The notes under the pieces were generated by a model that saw only the letters and a list, made by a program, of their open reading frames with translations, did not search any database and had not been told where the DNA came from. Below, in pieces: positions 8,345 through 16,627 of a DNA stretch of 64,000 bases. The stretch is taken from positions 120,813 through 184,812 of the forward strand of contig JANSXC010000014.1 in NCBI GenBank assembly GCA_024743115.1, read 5' to 3'. Source of the DNA: a bacterium (GTDB taxonomy: Bacteria > Planctomycetota > UBA1135 > UBA2386). Position 1 is the stretch's first letter, and every line of letters starts with the position of its first letter. The position numbers were made by a program, and so were the translations under genes.

Positions 8345-10534
8345 ATGACCACGTCCCGCTCCCGCCGCCTTCTTGCGCTCGCCAGTGCCAGCGTCGTGCT
8401 CGCCACCGTATCGCCCGCGCAGGATCCCGTGTTCGTCGCGGGTGACCCGGCGAAGCTGAGTTGTCGCATCGTGAAGGCGGAGGAGGCGGACGGGTATCAC
8501 GTCTTCGAGGTCGAGGTCACCAACCGGAGCAAGAGCCACGCCGAGCCGTTGCGGTTCGTGGTCCAGGGACGCAAGTCGAAACGCGGCGCGCAGAAGCGCG
8601 GTCAGCCCGGCAGTGGGATCGACTGGTTCGACCGGGCACGCATGCCGCTCGTCGCCCGTTACGGCGAGGGGATCGCGCCGGGGCAGAAGCGACGCTTTCG
8701 GATCCACTCCGCGGTGCCGAAGAAGTCGGGAACGAGGGCTCGCGTGGTGAACGCGAGCTTCTTCGCGCCGGCCGACGGCGGGGCGGTGAGGCGGCCCCTG
8801 GTTCAGAATTTGAAGGCGGCTCGGGGGCGCAACGACTTCACGGGGCGTACCCACGACATCGCGCAGTTCGAGGTCGTCAACCCGTTCACCAACACGGCCG
8901 ACATCTGGTTGCGCGCGACCTACGTGAAACCGAAGAAGGAAGTGGTCTTGCTCGCGTACCGCGTGCGTGGTGGGCAGACACGCAAGGTCAACCTCGGTAC
9001 CCGGGCGTGGAAGGGCGGGTTCGACGACTCGGAGAACTCGTACGCGGTCGACGTGGAGCTCTCGAAGATCGAAGTCGTCGACTGGTTGCAGATCGGTGAG
9101 TCGGATGAAGCGAGTGCGCGCAAGACGTTGCTGACGGCGCTCGCGGGCTGGGCGATCTGGCCGGCCAGCCTGCGGGAGGCACGGGCGAACTTCGCCTCGA
9201 AGGAATCCGGCGTGGACCTGCAGTCGGGCAAGAAGATCAAGCTCAAGACGAAGGGTGTCCTCCGGATCGGCGCCGATCGCAAGGTGCGGGTGGAGTTCGA
9301 TGCGCCGTCGGCGCGGCGGGTCGCCGCGATCGAAAAGCAGGGTGTGGGCCTGCAGTTCGACACGGAGTGGATCCTGCGGACCGCGACCTGGCAGCTCCGG
9401 CGACCGCCGACGGCCGAGTTCGCGACGGCGGGGGAAGTGGTCTGGATGACGCCCGACAGCGTGCTGCTGCGGGGGCTCGGCATCGATCCGGATCTGCGCA
9501 AGGCGGAGACCAGGCGTTCGGATCCGTACGACTCGGCGTTCGTGCGGTTGGGGTTGCGGGACGAGCGCGTGGCGTTCGACGGATTCGGTAAGCGCACGGC
9601 CAACGATTGGCAGTGGAGCACGACCAAACTCGGCGCGCAGTGGGTCCTGACCGAGCGGCGCTACGACGTGCCGCACTTCGCACGCCAGACGACGGAGCGC
9701 TGGCAACACGCCGTGGTCGGTGGTGTGCCCGTCGTCGAGAAGTTCGTGAACCTCGTCGAGGCGGACGGCAAGCCGCGCTCTTTGCAGGAACTGACATTCA
9801 CCAAGTGGGAGTTTGCGTTCGAGGCGCCGGTTGGTCAGAACGAATCGCCACCGGCGAAGTCGAAGGCCGCGCCAGCCGCGCCCGCGCCGGCCGGACCAGG
9901 GGCGGCCACGCTCGCGGCCGCGTGGCGCCGGATCCATCAGCTGGACGCGGCGCCCGTACGCTGGGCGGCAGACGTTCACATCGTGAACCACGGCACCGAC
10001 GGCAGCTGGCAGGGGCACGATCGTTTCACGGCCGGACTCGAAGCGACGCACCTCGGGCGTCCGCTCACGGAAGTCGTGCTGGACCTGCGGGGGCGGGCCG
10101 GCGCCGAGACCGAATCCGCGCTGGCTGCGCTCTTGCGAGCGCGCACGGGGATCTGGTTTCACAACGACTTGCAGGCCAAGGGATCGTTCGAGGCGTACTT
10201 CGCGGGGGCCACGATCGGCAAGAGCGATCGCAAGGGCTGGCTCGATGTCGACGGGCATCGCGCCCAGCGAGTGCGGATCCGGAACGAGCGCGTGACCGAG
10301 GTCGTCTGGCAGAACGGCACGCACCAGCGCTTCCACTACGAGGACGTGGCGGGTGTAGCGATGATCACGCGGATCGAGCGCGATCTCGCGGACGAGCACG
10401 GCCCGCAGGCGTTCATGCGGTTCCGACGGCTCGGTGAGCGCATGGTGCCGGAGCGAATCGAGCTGAGGGCGATCTTCGGCAAGGACTGGGGCCCGGAGAT
10501 CTACACGTTGAAGAACGTGCGCGTGGTGCAGTAG
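8345..10534 (+). CDS. Large exported protein of unknown function
   Basis: A 729-residue protein with a clear signal peptide (MTTSRSRRLLALASASVVLATVSPAQ), which is why the ATG at 8345 is preferred over the open frame upstream. I do not recognise a family. The first half is beta-rich with conserved-looking stretches (EVEVTNRSKSHAEPLRFVVQG, QFEVVNPFTNTADIWLRATYV). A low-complexity Ala/Pro/Lys linker lies near residues 500-520 (PPAKSKAAPAAPAPAGPGAA). The C-terminal part from about 600 is again beta-rich with a typical closing segment PERIELRAIFGKDWGPEIYTLKNV. No catalytic residues can be assigned. A promoter-like pair precedes it. Confidence 0.65.
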   Translation: MTTSRSRRLLALASASVVLATVSPAQDPVFVAGDPAKLSCRIVKAEEADGYHVFEVEVTNRSKSHAEPLRFVVQGRKSKRGAQKRGQPGSGIDWFDRARMPLVARYGEGIAPGQKRRFRIHSAVPKKSGTRARVVNASFFAPADGGAVRRPLVQNLKAARGRNDFTGRTHDIAQFEVVNPFTNTADIWLRATYVKPKKEVVLLAYRVRGGQTRKVNLGTRAWKGGFDDSENSYAVDVELSKIEVVDWLQIGESDEASARKTLLTALAGWAIWPASLREARANFASKESGVDLQSGKKIKLKTKGVLRIGADRKVRVEFDAPSARRVAAIEKQGVGLQFDTEWILRTATWQLRRPPTAEFATAGEVVWMTPDSVLLRGLGIDPDLRKAETRRSDPYDSAFVRLGLRDERVAFDGFGKRTANDWQWSTTKLGAQWVLTERRYDVPHFARQTTERWQHAVVGGVPVVEKFVNLVEADGKPRSLQELTFTKWEFAFEAPVGQNESPPAKSKAAPAAPAPAGPGAATLAAAWRRIHQLDAAPVRWAADVHIVNHGTDGSWQGHDRFTAGLEATHLGRPLTEVVLDLRGRAGAETESALAALLRARTGIWFHNDLQAKGSFEAYFAGATIGKSDRKGWLDVDGHRAQRVRIRNERVTEVVWQNGTHQRFHYEDVAGVAMITRIERDLADEHGPQAFMRFRRLGERMVPERIELRAIFGKDWGPEIYTLKNVRVVQ

Positions 10535-10563
10535 CGACGCCCGGTCGAGGAGGCCGACGATGA

Positions 10564-11181
10564 CTATTGCGGCTTGGGCTCGCCGACCGGCGCGGCCATT
10601 CGAACCGTTGCCTGCACGTCGGTGCGCAGCTGTTCGGCATCGAGGTCTGCGATCAGGCGGCGGATGTTGCGGAAGAAGAAGCTGTTGCCGTAGCCACCAT
10701 CGACCATCTCGTCGTGCGCGGCCTGCGGCGTCCAGCCCTCGATCGCGACCCGCCACCCGGCTACCACGGCGCCCGTGCGGTCGGAGCCACGCATGCAGTG
10801 GACCGCGACCGGCTTCTCCGCGCGGACAAGCGCCGCGACCGCCTGAACGAGTTCCTCGTAACCCATGGCGAGCACGTTGATCGGAAGCTCGACGAGTTCG
10901 AGGTCCGTGCCTTCGATCTCGTCCGAGTCGCTGTGGAAGCGCCGCAGGTTGATGACGGTCTGGATCCCGGCGCTCGTGAGTTCTCGCATGCCGGCAGCGT
11001 TCGGTTGCGCGCACCGATAGACGGCGGTGGACACACGGTGCCAGTTCTCGAGGTGTTTGCCGTCCACCGGCTGGGCCCACGCCGCGGGGCGGCCGGCAGT
11101 CGTCCCGGTGACGAGCGCGTCGGGAGTTGCCGCGCACGCAGCGAAAAGCAGGGTGACGGCGGGCGCGAACACACGGAGCAT
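10564..11181 (-). CDS. Dual-specificity/tyrosine phosphatase-like lipoprotein
   Basis: The 205-residue protein starts with a lipoprotein signal (LLFAAC, lipid-modified Cys16). The remainder is a DSP/PTP fold with the signature HCMRGSDRTG: nucleophile Cys129 and phosphate-binding Arg135 (C-x5-R). The upstream stretch VSTAVYRCAQPNAAGMRELTSAGIQTVINLR is typical of SIW14-like or fused-DSP phosphatases, where an R-Q-P motif precedes the general-acid region. It should remove phosphate from protein or inositol-type phosphoesters on the outer side of the cytoplasmic membrane; the substrate is unknown. It is divergent from the alpha-hydroxy-acid dehydrogenase gene. Confidence 0.8.
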   Translation of the reverse strand: MLRVFAPAVTLLFAACAATPDALVTGTTAGRPAAWAQPVDGKHLENWHRVSTAVYRCAQPNAAGMRELTSAGIQTVINLRRFHSDSDEIEGTDLELVELPINVLAMGYEELVQAVAALVRAEKPVAVHCMRGSDRTGAVVAGWRVAIEGWTPQAAHDEMVDGGYGNSFFFRNIRRLIADLDAEQLRTDVQATVRMAAPVGEPKPQ

Positions 11182-11271
11182 GCGGGGTCGTGGCCGCCAG
11201 GCCCGAGCACCTGTCACCCCGGCATGTTTTCCACACCGCGACGGCCCGGCGGCTATCGTCTGCCGCGAATC

Positions 11272-12474
11272 ATGGAACTCGACTCCCGTTACCCCTCGGT
11301 CGAGCACCTGCGTGCGCGCGGGCGTCGGCGGACGCCGGCCTTCGCGTTCGACTACCTCGACAACGGTTGTCACGACAACCTCAACATGCGTCGCAATACG
11401 GACGAGCTGCGCGAGGTGCGGCTCGAACCGCGCTACGTGCTCGACTACGCCGGCGCCGACCTGAGTACCGAGTTGTTCGGCGAGCGGTATGCGGCGCCGT
11501 TCGGAATCGCACCGATCGGGCTGCAGGGCCTGATCTGGCCACACGCCACGGAGATCCTCGCCGCGGCCGCGCACGCCGCCGACATCCCGTTCGTGCTGAG
11601 CACGGTCACGACCGCCAGTATTGAGCGTGTGGCGGAACTCACGGCGGGGCGCGCGTGGTTCCAGCTGTATCACCCGGTCGAAGACGCCCTGCGTGACAAG
11701 CTGCTGGACCGTTCCCGGGAAGCTGGCGTGCCGGTACTCGTCCTGCTCGCCGACACGCCGACGTTCGGCTATCGCCCGAAGGAGATTCGCAACGGACTCG
11801 CGATCCCGCCGCGCATGTCGCTGCGCAACATCATGCAGATGGTGCTGCACCCGACCTGGTCGCTGTCGCAGCTGCGTCACGGCGTGCCCGAGTTCGCGAC
11901 GATCAAGCCCTACATTCCTGCCGGGATGAACCTCGAGCATCTCGGGAAGTTCATGAACACGACATTCGACGGCCGGCTCACCGCGGATCGGATCGCGGCG
12001 ATCCGCGACCGTTGGCCAGGCAAGCTGGTCGTCAAGGGCATCGTCAATCCCGAGGACTGTGCGACCGTCGCGGATCTCGGGGTCGATGGCATCATCGTCT
12101 CGAATCACGGCGGCCGGCAGCTCGAGGTGGGTACCTCGACGATCCAGGCACTGCCGCGACTCGTCGAGGAGTTCGGCAGCCGGCTCGAGGTCCTGTTCGA
12201 CAGCGGCGTGCGGACCGGTCCCGACGTCGCGTGCGCGCTCGCCAGCGGCGCGAGGTTCACGTTCCTCGGCCGGGCGTTCATGTATGGCGTCTGCGCGCTG
12301 GGCCGTCGCGGGGGCGCGCAGGTGATCGAGATCCTGCGTCGGCAGCTGACGCAGGTCCTCGAGCAGCTCGGCTGCGCGGAGGTGGGCGAGCTGCCGCGCC
12401 ACCTCGTGCGTTCCGAGGCCGTCGACCGCCAGGCGACGGCCAGGGGAGTTGCGTCTAGAACTCGCCGAGCGTGA
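11272..12474 (+). CDS. FMN-dependent alpha-hydroxy-acid dehydrogenase (L-lactate dehydrogenase-like)
   Basis: The 400 residues match the LldD/glycolate-oxidase family, which oxidises 2-hydroxy acids with FMN in a TIM barrel. Visible blocks are FDYLDNGCHDNLNMRRNTDELREVRLEPRYV, PFGIAPIGLQGLIWPHATE, the FMN-phosphate strand KGIVNPEDC, the active-site VSNHGGRQLE (catalytic His with a following Gly-Gly-Arg), and the phosphate clamp DSGVRTGPDVACALASGA. The substrate could be lactate, glycolate or another hydroxy acid. A possible -10 box TATCGT (11254-11259) ends 12 bases before the ATG, so the leader is very short. The 3' end overlaps the convergent Kelch gene by 20 bases. Confidence 0.88.
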   Translation: MELDSRYPSVEHLRARGRRRTPAFAFDYLDNGCHDNLNMRRNTDELREVRLEPRYVLDYAGADLSTELFGERYAAPFGIAPIGLQGLIWPHATEILAAAAHAADIPFVLSTVTTASIERVAELTAGRAWFQLYHPVEDALRDKLLDRSREAGVPVLVLLADTPTFGYRPKEIRNGLAIPPRMSLRNIMQMVLHPTWSLSQLRHGVPEFATIKPYIPAGMNLEHLGKFMNTTFDGRLTADRIAAIRDRWPGKLVVKGIVNPEDCATVADLGVDGIIVSNHGGRQLEVGTSTIQALPRLVEEFGSRLEVLFDSGVRTGPDVACALASGARFTFLGRAFMYGVCALGRRGGAQVIEILRRQLTQVLEQLGCAEVGELPRHLVRSEAVDRQATARGVASRTRRA

Positions 12475-13873
12475 TCTCGGCATACTTGGTGTTCGCGGCC
12501 GTGACGGGCGCGCCCAGTTCGATCTGGATGCCCTGTGAGAAGAATCTAACGCCCACGAGACCCGGGTCGTTCGGGAACGTCAGGGTCAGCGTCGCGCTCG
12601 TGCCGGCGGCCGCCAGGAAGATGCTCGAGTCGTTGGACGACTGGACCATGCAGCCGGCACCGGAGCCCGGCAGGAAGGTTGCGATCGGGATGGGCAGCGG
12701 GTTGCCGCCGAGAACCGTGTCCGAGAAACCGAGCGTGGCGAACGTGAGCGTGCCCGGCGTCAGGTCGTTGAAGTCGATGTCGAGGCTGTTGCCGATCGCC
12801 GGCATGTCCGGGCTCGAGATCGTCGCGGTCTGCGGCGCGCTCGTCGGGCAGTCCGTGCCCTTCACGACGAACGTGCCCCAGGTGTTCGGCCCGTGGTGCC
12901 AGGTGCGGTCGCGCGCGCCGTTGTTCTCGCTCATCGGGCCGGCGACCGCGACGTTGAGGGCGCTGACCCACTGCGCACCCCCGTTGCGGCAGGAGGGCGC
13001 GCCGGCGACCGTGATGTCCGTCCAGTCGACGCCGTCGAACTCGTACGTGTCACTGATTGCCTGGCTGCCGCGACCGCCGTGCACGATCACCCTGTCCGTG
13101 ATCGGGTTGTAGTAGGACAGGTGGCCGAACGTGCCCTGGGAAGGGTACGAGACGGCCGTCGTGACCTGCGACCAGGAGAACGTGCCGAGGTCGAGGCGAA
13201 ACGTGGCCGCGCTGTCCGCGCCGTTGAGCTTGCCACCGAACAGGATCACGTCGTTGTGCGGCGCCGGGCGGTAGACCATCGAGTGGTTCCAGATCGCGGG
13301 CGCGTTGGCGGTGTTGAGGTTGACCCAGTCGTTGCCCACCCAGACCCAGGTCTCGTCGGAGTCGTAGCCGGTGCCCGTCCCGTCCCACGCCCTGCCGCCG
13401 TGGAACATCACGCCGAGGTTCGGGATGTAGACGGACGAGTCGCCCATCAGCCAGCGCGCGTCCGGGACCGTGGCAGGGTTCATTTGCAGCCAGCCGTTCG
13501 TGCTGTCCCATTCCCACGTCTGGTTGTCGTAGTTGGCCCAGGCGCCGCCGGTGCCCTTGCCCGAGAACAGCACGAGCTTGCCACGCGCGTCGTCGTAGGC
13601 CATCACGCCACCGCAGCGGGTGCCGGGGCCCGTGCCCGAACTCAGCATGGTCCAGACGTTGCCGTCCCAGGACCAGAGCTCGTCGCGGCTCGTGGTCGAG
13701 GCGCCAAGCTGTCCGCCATAGGTGTAGTAGACGGTGCCGTCGGTGGCCGTGAACGTGCGTTCACGGACGGACGGGGCATTGCCCGTAGTCTGCTGCGTCC
13801 AGTCGACGGCCTGGGCGCAAAGGCTGGTGGCGAAGAAGGTAACGGAGGTGAGGGTGAGGCTGTTTCGAAGCAT
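12455..13873 (-). CDS. Secreted Kelch-type beta-propeller protein
   Basis: A 472-residue exported protein with a signal peptide (MLRNSLTLTSVTFFATSLCAQA). Residues about 25-330 contain Kelch-like blades with repeated GG and W-aromatic spacing: YYTYGGQLGASTTSRDELWSWDG, LVLFSGKGTGG...NQTWEWD, VILFGGKLNGADSAATFRLDL and RVIVHGGRGSQAISDTYEFDG. The final about 120 residues form a separate beta-sandwich-like domain (IGNSLDIDFNDLTPG ... GLVGVRFFSQGIQIE) that resembles the C-terminal parts of the proteins at 35208 and 44857. It is probably extracellular or cell-surface. The TAG stop lies inside the end of the convergent dehydrogenase gene. Confidence 0.8.
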   Translation of the reverse strand: MLRNSLTLTSVTFFATSLCAQAVDWTQQTTGNAPSVRERTFTATDGTVYYTYGGQLGASTTSRDELWSWDGNVWTMLSSGTGPGTRCGGVMAYDDARGKLVLFSGKGTGGAWANYDNQTWEWDSTNGWLQMNPATVPDARWLMGDSSVYIPNLGVMFHGGRAWDGTGTGYDSDETWVWVGNDWVNLNTANAPAIWNHSMVYRPAPHNDVILFGGKLNGADSAATFRLDLGTFSWSQVTTAVSYPSQGTFGHLSYYNPITDRVIVHGGRGSQAISDTYEFDGVDWTDITVAGAPSCRNGGAQWVSALNVAVAGPMSENNGARDRTWHHGPNTWGTFVVKGTDCPTSAPQTATISSPDMPAIGNSLDIDFNDLTPGTLTFATLGFSDTVLGGNPLPIPIATFLPGSGAGCMVQSSNDSSIFLAAAGTSATLTLTFPNDPGLVGVRFFSQGIQIELGAPVTAANTKYAEITLGEF

Positions 13874-13969
13874 GGGTCGCGCTCTGATTGTGCGGTTCAG
13901 GGGTCGTTCCGTAACGGTACACCTGCGTGGCGCTGTTTCTGGACGAGGAGCCGGTGGAATCCGGGGTGG

Positions 13970-13998
13970 TCGACGACCCGGTTACGGCGCACTACAAT
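13970..13998 (+). promoter_or_regulatory. Promoter of the 14083 candidate selenoprotein gene
   Basis: TCGACG (13970-13975, four of six consensus bases) and TACAAT (13993-13998, five of six) are separated by 17 bases. The predicted transcript has a leader of about 80 bases that ends in a good ribosome binding site, AGGGAG at 14071-14076. Confidence 0.5.
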
Positions 13999-14082
13999 GG
14001 AAGTTCGTGGGTCGTGTGGGCGTCCTACCTGCGGGCGCCGACGTCGGCCCCGCGAAACCCACCTGTCACCAGGGAGCGAACG

Positions 14083-14898
14083 ATGATCGGTAGAACTCTC
14101 AACCCATGGAACGCGCTGCCGGTGCTCGCACTTTGCGGCGCGCTGAGCATTGGCGGACGGCTCGCCGCGCAGGCGAATCCGACATCGGGCGACACCGAGC
14201 AGCAGATCCAGGAGATCGCGCGCGAGGTCGCCGAACAGCTCGAAGCCGTCGACAAGATGTTGCTCGAGTCGAGTCGCAACCGGGCCGCGCGCAAAACGTC
14301 GAGCCAGAAGCTCGAGCAGTCGATGGACGTCAATCGCACGGCCACCGAGGGGGTCGATCGGCTCATCGAGAAGCTGCACGAGCTCAAAGCCAAGTGCGGC
14401 AATTGAAGCGGCGGACAACCTGGCCAGTCTGGTCAGAGCAACTCGTCCTCGGGACAGCAGAACGACGGTTCGCAGCGACAACCACAGGATGGCCCCGGCA
14501 AGCCACAGAATCGCCGCGAGAACGGCACGCCCGAGTTCGCAAAACAGGGCGACGAGCAGGCCGCGCCGAAGCCGCAGCCAGGTGCCGACGGCGAGCCGAG
14601 CGAGGGGCAACCTCGCAATGGTCAGCCCCAGAACGGCCGCGAGCGCGCCGGCGAAGGCGTCAACCGACCAGGCCAGCAGCCGCAGCCCGACGCAACCGGA
14701 CCAGGCAACCCCGGTGAGGGCCGCGCGAACTGGGGTGATCTGCAGCCCTACTTGAACTCGCTGAAGCACCGCGGTTCTTCGCCGAAGGTGCCGCAGAAGT
14801 ATCGCAAGTACTGGCGCGCCTACCTGAAGAACAAGTCGGTGCGGGGCTCGGGCGAGTCGTCGTCCAAGAGTTCGGGATCCGGCCGAACCGGCAAGTAG
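14083..14898 (+). CDS. Exported Gln/Gly-rich coiled-coil protein with in-frame TGA; candidate selenoprotein (C-x-x-Sec, Sec108)
   Basis: The ATG has a strong ribosome binding site and gives a signal peptide (MIGRTLNPWNALPVLALCGALSIGG...AAQA). Residues about 35-103 form a charged helix or coiled coil (QQIQEIAREVAEQLEAVDKMLL ... VDRLIEKLHELKAK). Then comes C-G-N-TGA, with TGA at codon 108 (14404-14406). The same frame stays open for 163 more codons to a TAG. That part is a Gln/Gly/Asn-rich linker followed by an ordered C-terminus (NWGDLQPYLNSLKHRG, VPQKYRKYWRAYLKN) of a kind I associate with planctomycete proteins of this layout. Reading TGA as selenocysteine makes the redox-type motif C105-x-x-U108. 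A SECIS-like hairpin follows. If TGA is a stop, the product is 107 residues and the ordered tail is lost. Confidence 0.7.
14420..14436 (+). promoter_or_regulatory. SECIS-like hairpin after TGA codon 108
   Basis: CTGGCC (14420-14425) pairs with GGTCAG (14431-14436), six pairs including one G-U, around the loop AGTCT. It starts 14 nt and ends 30 nt after the TGA, exactly as in the VCBS gene at 6272-6288, and both loops begin A-G-U. Confidence 0.6.
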
Positions 14899-15021
14899 TT
14901 CGGGATTCGCGCCCGGCCAAACGGGGGTGGCGTCGCCCGACGACACGAATTCCCGGAACCAGCGAGCACTGGCGCGACGCCTGGCACTGTGCGAGGGCCA
15001 TTCGGCTCCCGCGTACCTGCC

Positions 15022-16221
15022 ATGACGTCGCCCCTGCTGCTGTCTCTTCTTGCCTTCGCGATTCTGTCGTCAGGTGGCTGCGCCGGCGGAGGCACGGGCG
15101 CCGCACCGAGTGACCCATGCGGCAACGACCTCGGCAACGGCGAGGAGGTCATCGCCGGGCCGGCGATGCCGTCGGATCCGTTCGGCGATCAGGTGTTCCG
15201 GTCGCTGTGTGTCGATCCGAACGACGCCGACACGATCTACCTGGGCACCGAGGAGAACGGGCTCGTGCGGTCGACTGATGGCGGCGTGACCTGGCAGAGG
15301 TTGCGGCGGGGGATGCGGCATAGCGGGACGGCGTACCCCGAGATCCGTGATGTCGCGGTGTCGCCGTTCGATGCGAATCGCATCATCGTGGCGACGTCGG
15401 ATTCGCCCGGTCCGATCACGGGCAGTGTGCCGAGCGCGATCGCGGGGTTCTATCACAGTCGCGACGGTGGTTTGCAGCTCGAACGCGGCAACTGCGGGTT
15501 GCCGAGTGGCGCGGTTTCCGCGCTGGCGTTCGACCCGACCGACGCGACGCGGGTGCTCGCGTTCGTCAGCGGCGGGCGCGCGACGTTCACACCGCGAGTC
15601 GGAGAGTTCTTTGCCGGTGGCATCTTCGATAGCGCCGACTTCGGGACGACCTGGGGCGCCGTTTCCGCGCCGCCCGGCAGCGACAAGAACGTCTACTGGG
15701 TCGTTGCGACCAGCACGAACGAGTTGTTCACGTTCGGGATCGGTCACGAGTCGGGTGTCAGCAACCTCGGCTTCCTGCGCAGCGCGGACGGCGGGCGCAC
15801 TTGGACGACGTTTGCCGCGTCGCAGCGCGCGAAGCTCATCAGCGAGTTCGACGTCTCGCAGGACGGGATGACGATCGTAGCCAACGAGCGCGACACGTTC
15901 GTGATGTTGCGTTCGGTCGATGGTGGGGTGACGTGGGACACGCTATCGATCGGCGGCAACGGCCCGGTGGCCGTCTCGCCCGCCGATCCCGACATCGTGC
16001 TCTACGACGACAATGGCACGCTGCGCCGGTCGACCGATCGGCTCGCGAGCGTGAACGTCGTCCTCGGGTCGGGTCGGCGGTTCGACGATGTCGAGTTCGC
16101 GCCGTCGAATCCGCAGGTCGTCTATGCCGCGACCGAGGGGTACGATCTGTGGTGCAGCACGGATGCCGGTGCGACGTGGACGTTTCGGATCAACCTTCGC
16201 AGTGCCGGCGTGCTGGACTAG
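15022..16221 (+). CDS. Sortilin/BNR-type beta-propeller lipoprotein
   Basis: The 399-residue protein starts with a lipoprotein signal (MTSPLLLSLLAFAILSSGGCAG). The body is a propeller of the sortilin/VPS10 or BNR class. It has repeated Asp-box-like motifs, S-x-D-x-G-x-T-W: STDGGVTWQRL, SADGGRTWTTF, SVDGGVTWDTL and STDAGATWTFR, spaced by strands such as SLCVDPNDADTIYLGT and ALAFDPTDATRVLAF. Such proteins bind ligands or polymers at surfaces; no sialidase active site is visible. It is probably anchored in a membrane on the outer side. The ATG at 15022 is chosen because the lipobox follows at the right distance. Confidence 0.8.
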   Translation: MTSPLLLSLLAFAILSSGGCAGGGTGAAPSDPCGNDLGNGEEVIAGPAMPSDPFGDQVFRSLCVDPNDADTIYLGTEENGLVRSTDGGVTWQRLRRGMRHSGTAYPEIRDVAVSPFDANRIIVATSDSPGPITGSVPSAIAGFYHSRDGGLQLERGNCGLPSGAVSALAFDPTDATRVLAFVSGGRATFTPRVGEFFAGGIFDSADFGTTWGAVSAPPGSDKNVYWVVATSTNELFTFGIGHESGVSNLGFLRSADGGRTWTTFAASQRAKLISEFDVSQDGMTIVANERDTFVMLRSVDGGVTWDTLSIGGNGPVAVSPADPDIVLYDDNGTLRRSTDRLASVNVVLGSGRRFDDVEFAPSNPQVVYAATEGYDLWCSTDAGATWTFRINLRSAGVLD

Positions 16222-16627
16222 CGGGCGCGATACCGTTCCGGTTCGGGAGCGAGCGCGGGGCCCGGAGTCCATGCGCCGCCCATGGCCGGGCGGGTGAAGA
16301 TCGGAGTGACGATGCCGCTGGTTTCTCGGGGGCCAGCACCGCCTGCGCGGAGAGGTCGATGCCGAACCTCATCGCGCTGTTCGGCGGCAACGGGACGGGC
16401 TTGCGAACGTTGCCCGATAGAATCCGGGCGTTGGGCCGACCGTCAGCGTGGCGGTGGCGAGCGCGTTCGTCGAGCCCAGCATGTAGGGCCGCAGCGTGAC
16501 CGTCTCGGGCACGCAGGTGGTCGACGCGGTGAAGACGTCCACGTCCGAGAAGAGATACTCTGGGCCGACGTTCACGAAACCGAACGCGTACTCGACGCTG
16601 GCCCGAGCTGTCTCGCACGTCGGGCTC
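16222..16627. other. Intergenic stretch, possible decayed coding remnant
   Basis: About 400 bases between two convergent genes. No complete gene is evident. On the minus strand, 16600 down to about 16415 reads as protein-like sequence (YAFGFVNVGPEYLFSDVDVF, then PETVTLRPYMLGSTN), with natural composition but no start signal. It may be a fragment of an exported protein. Nothing else is seen. Confidence 0.25.

Noticed and set aside
10567..11271. N-terminal extension of the alpha-hydroxy-acid dehydrogenase
   Set aside because: The region encodes the phosphatase on the other strand, and family sequence begins at the ATG at 11272.
5420..14898. Genome-wide reassignment of TGA as a sense codon
   Set aside because: recA, alaS, plsX-neighbour genes, fabF and many others end at TGA exactly where their families end, so TGA is a normal stop here.
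13897..14946. Long open frame on the minus strand over the candidate selenoprotein gene
   Set aside because: Leu/Arg/Ala-rich antisense reading with no family features; the plus strand has signal peptide, ribosome site and promoter.
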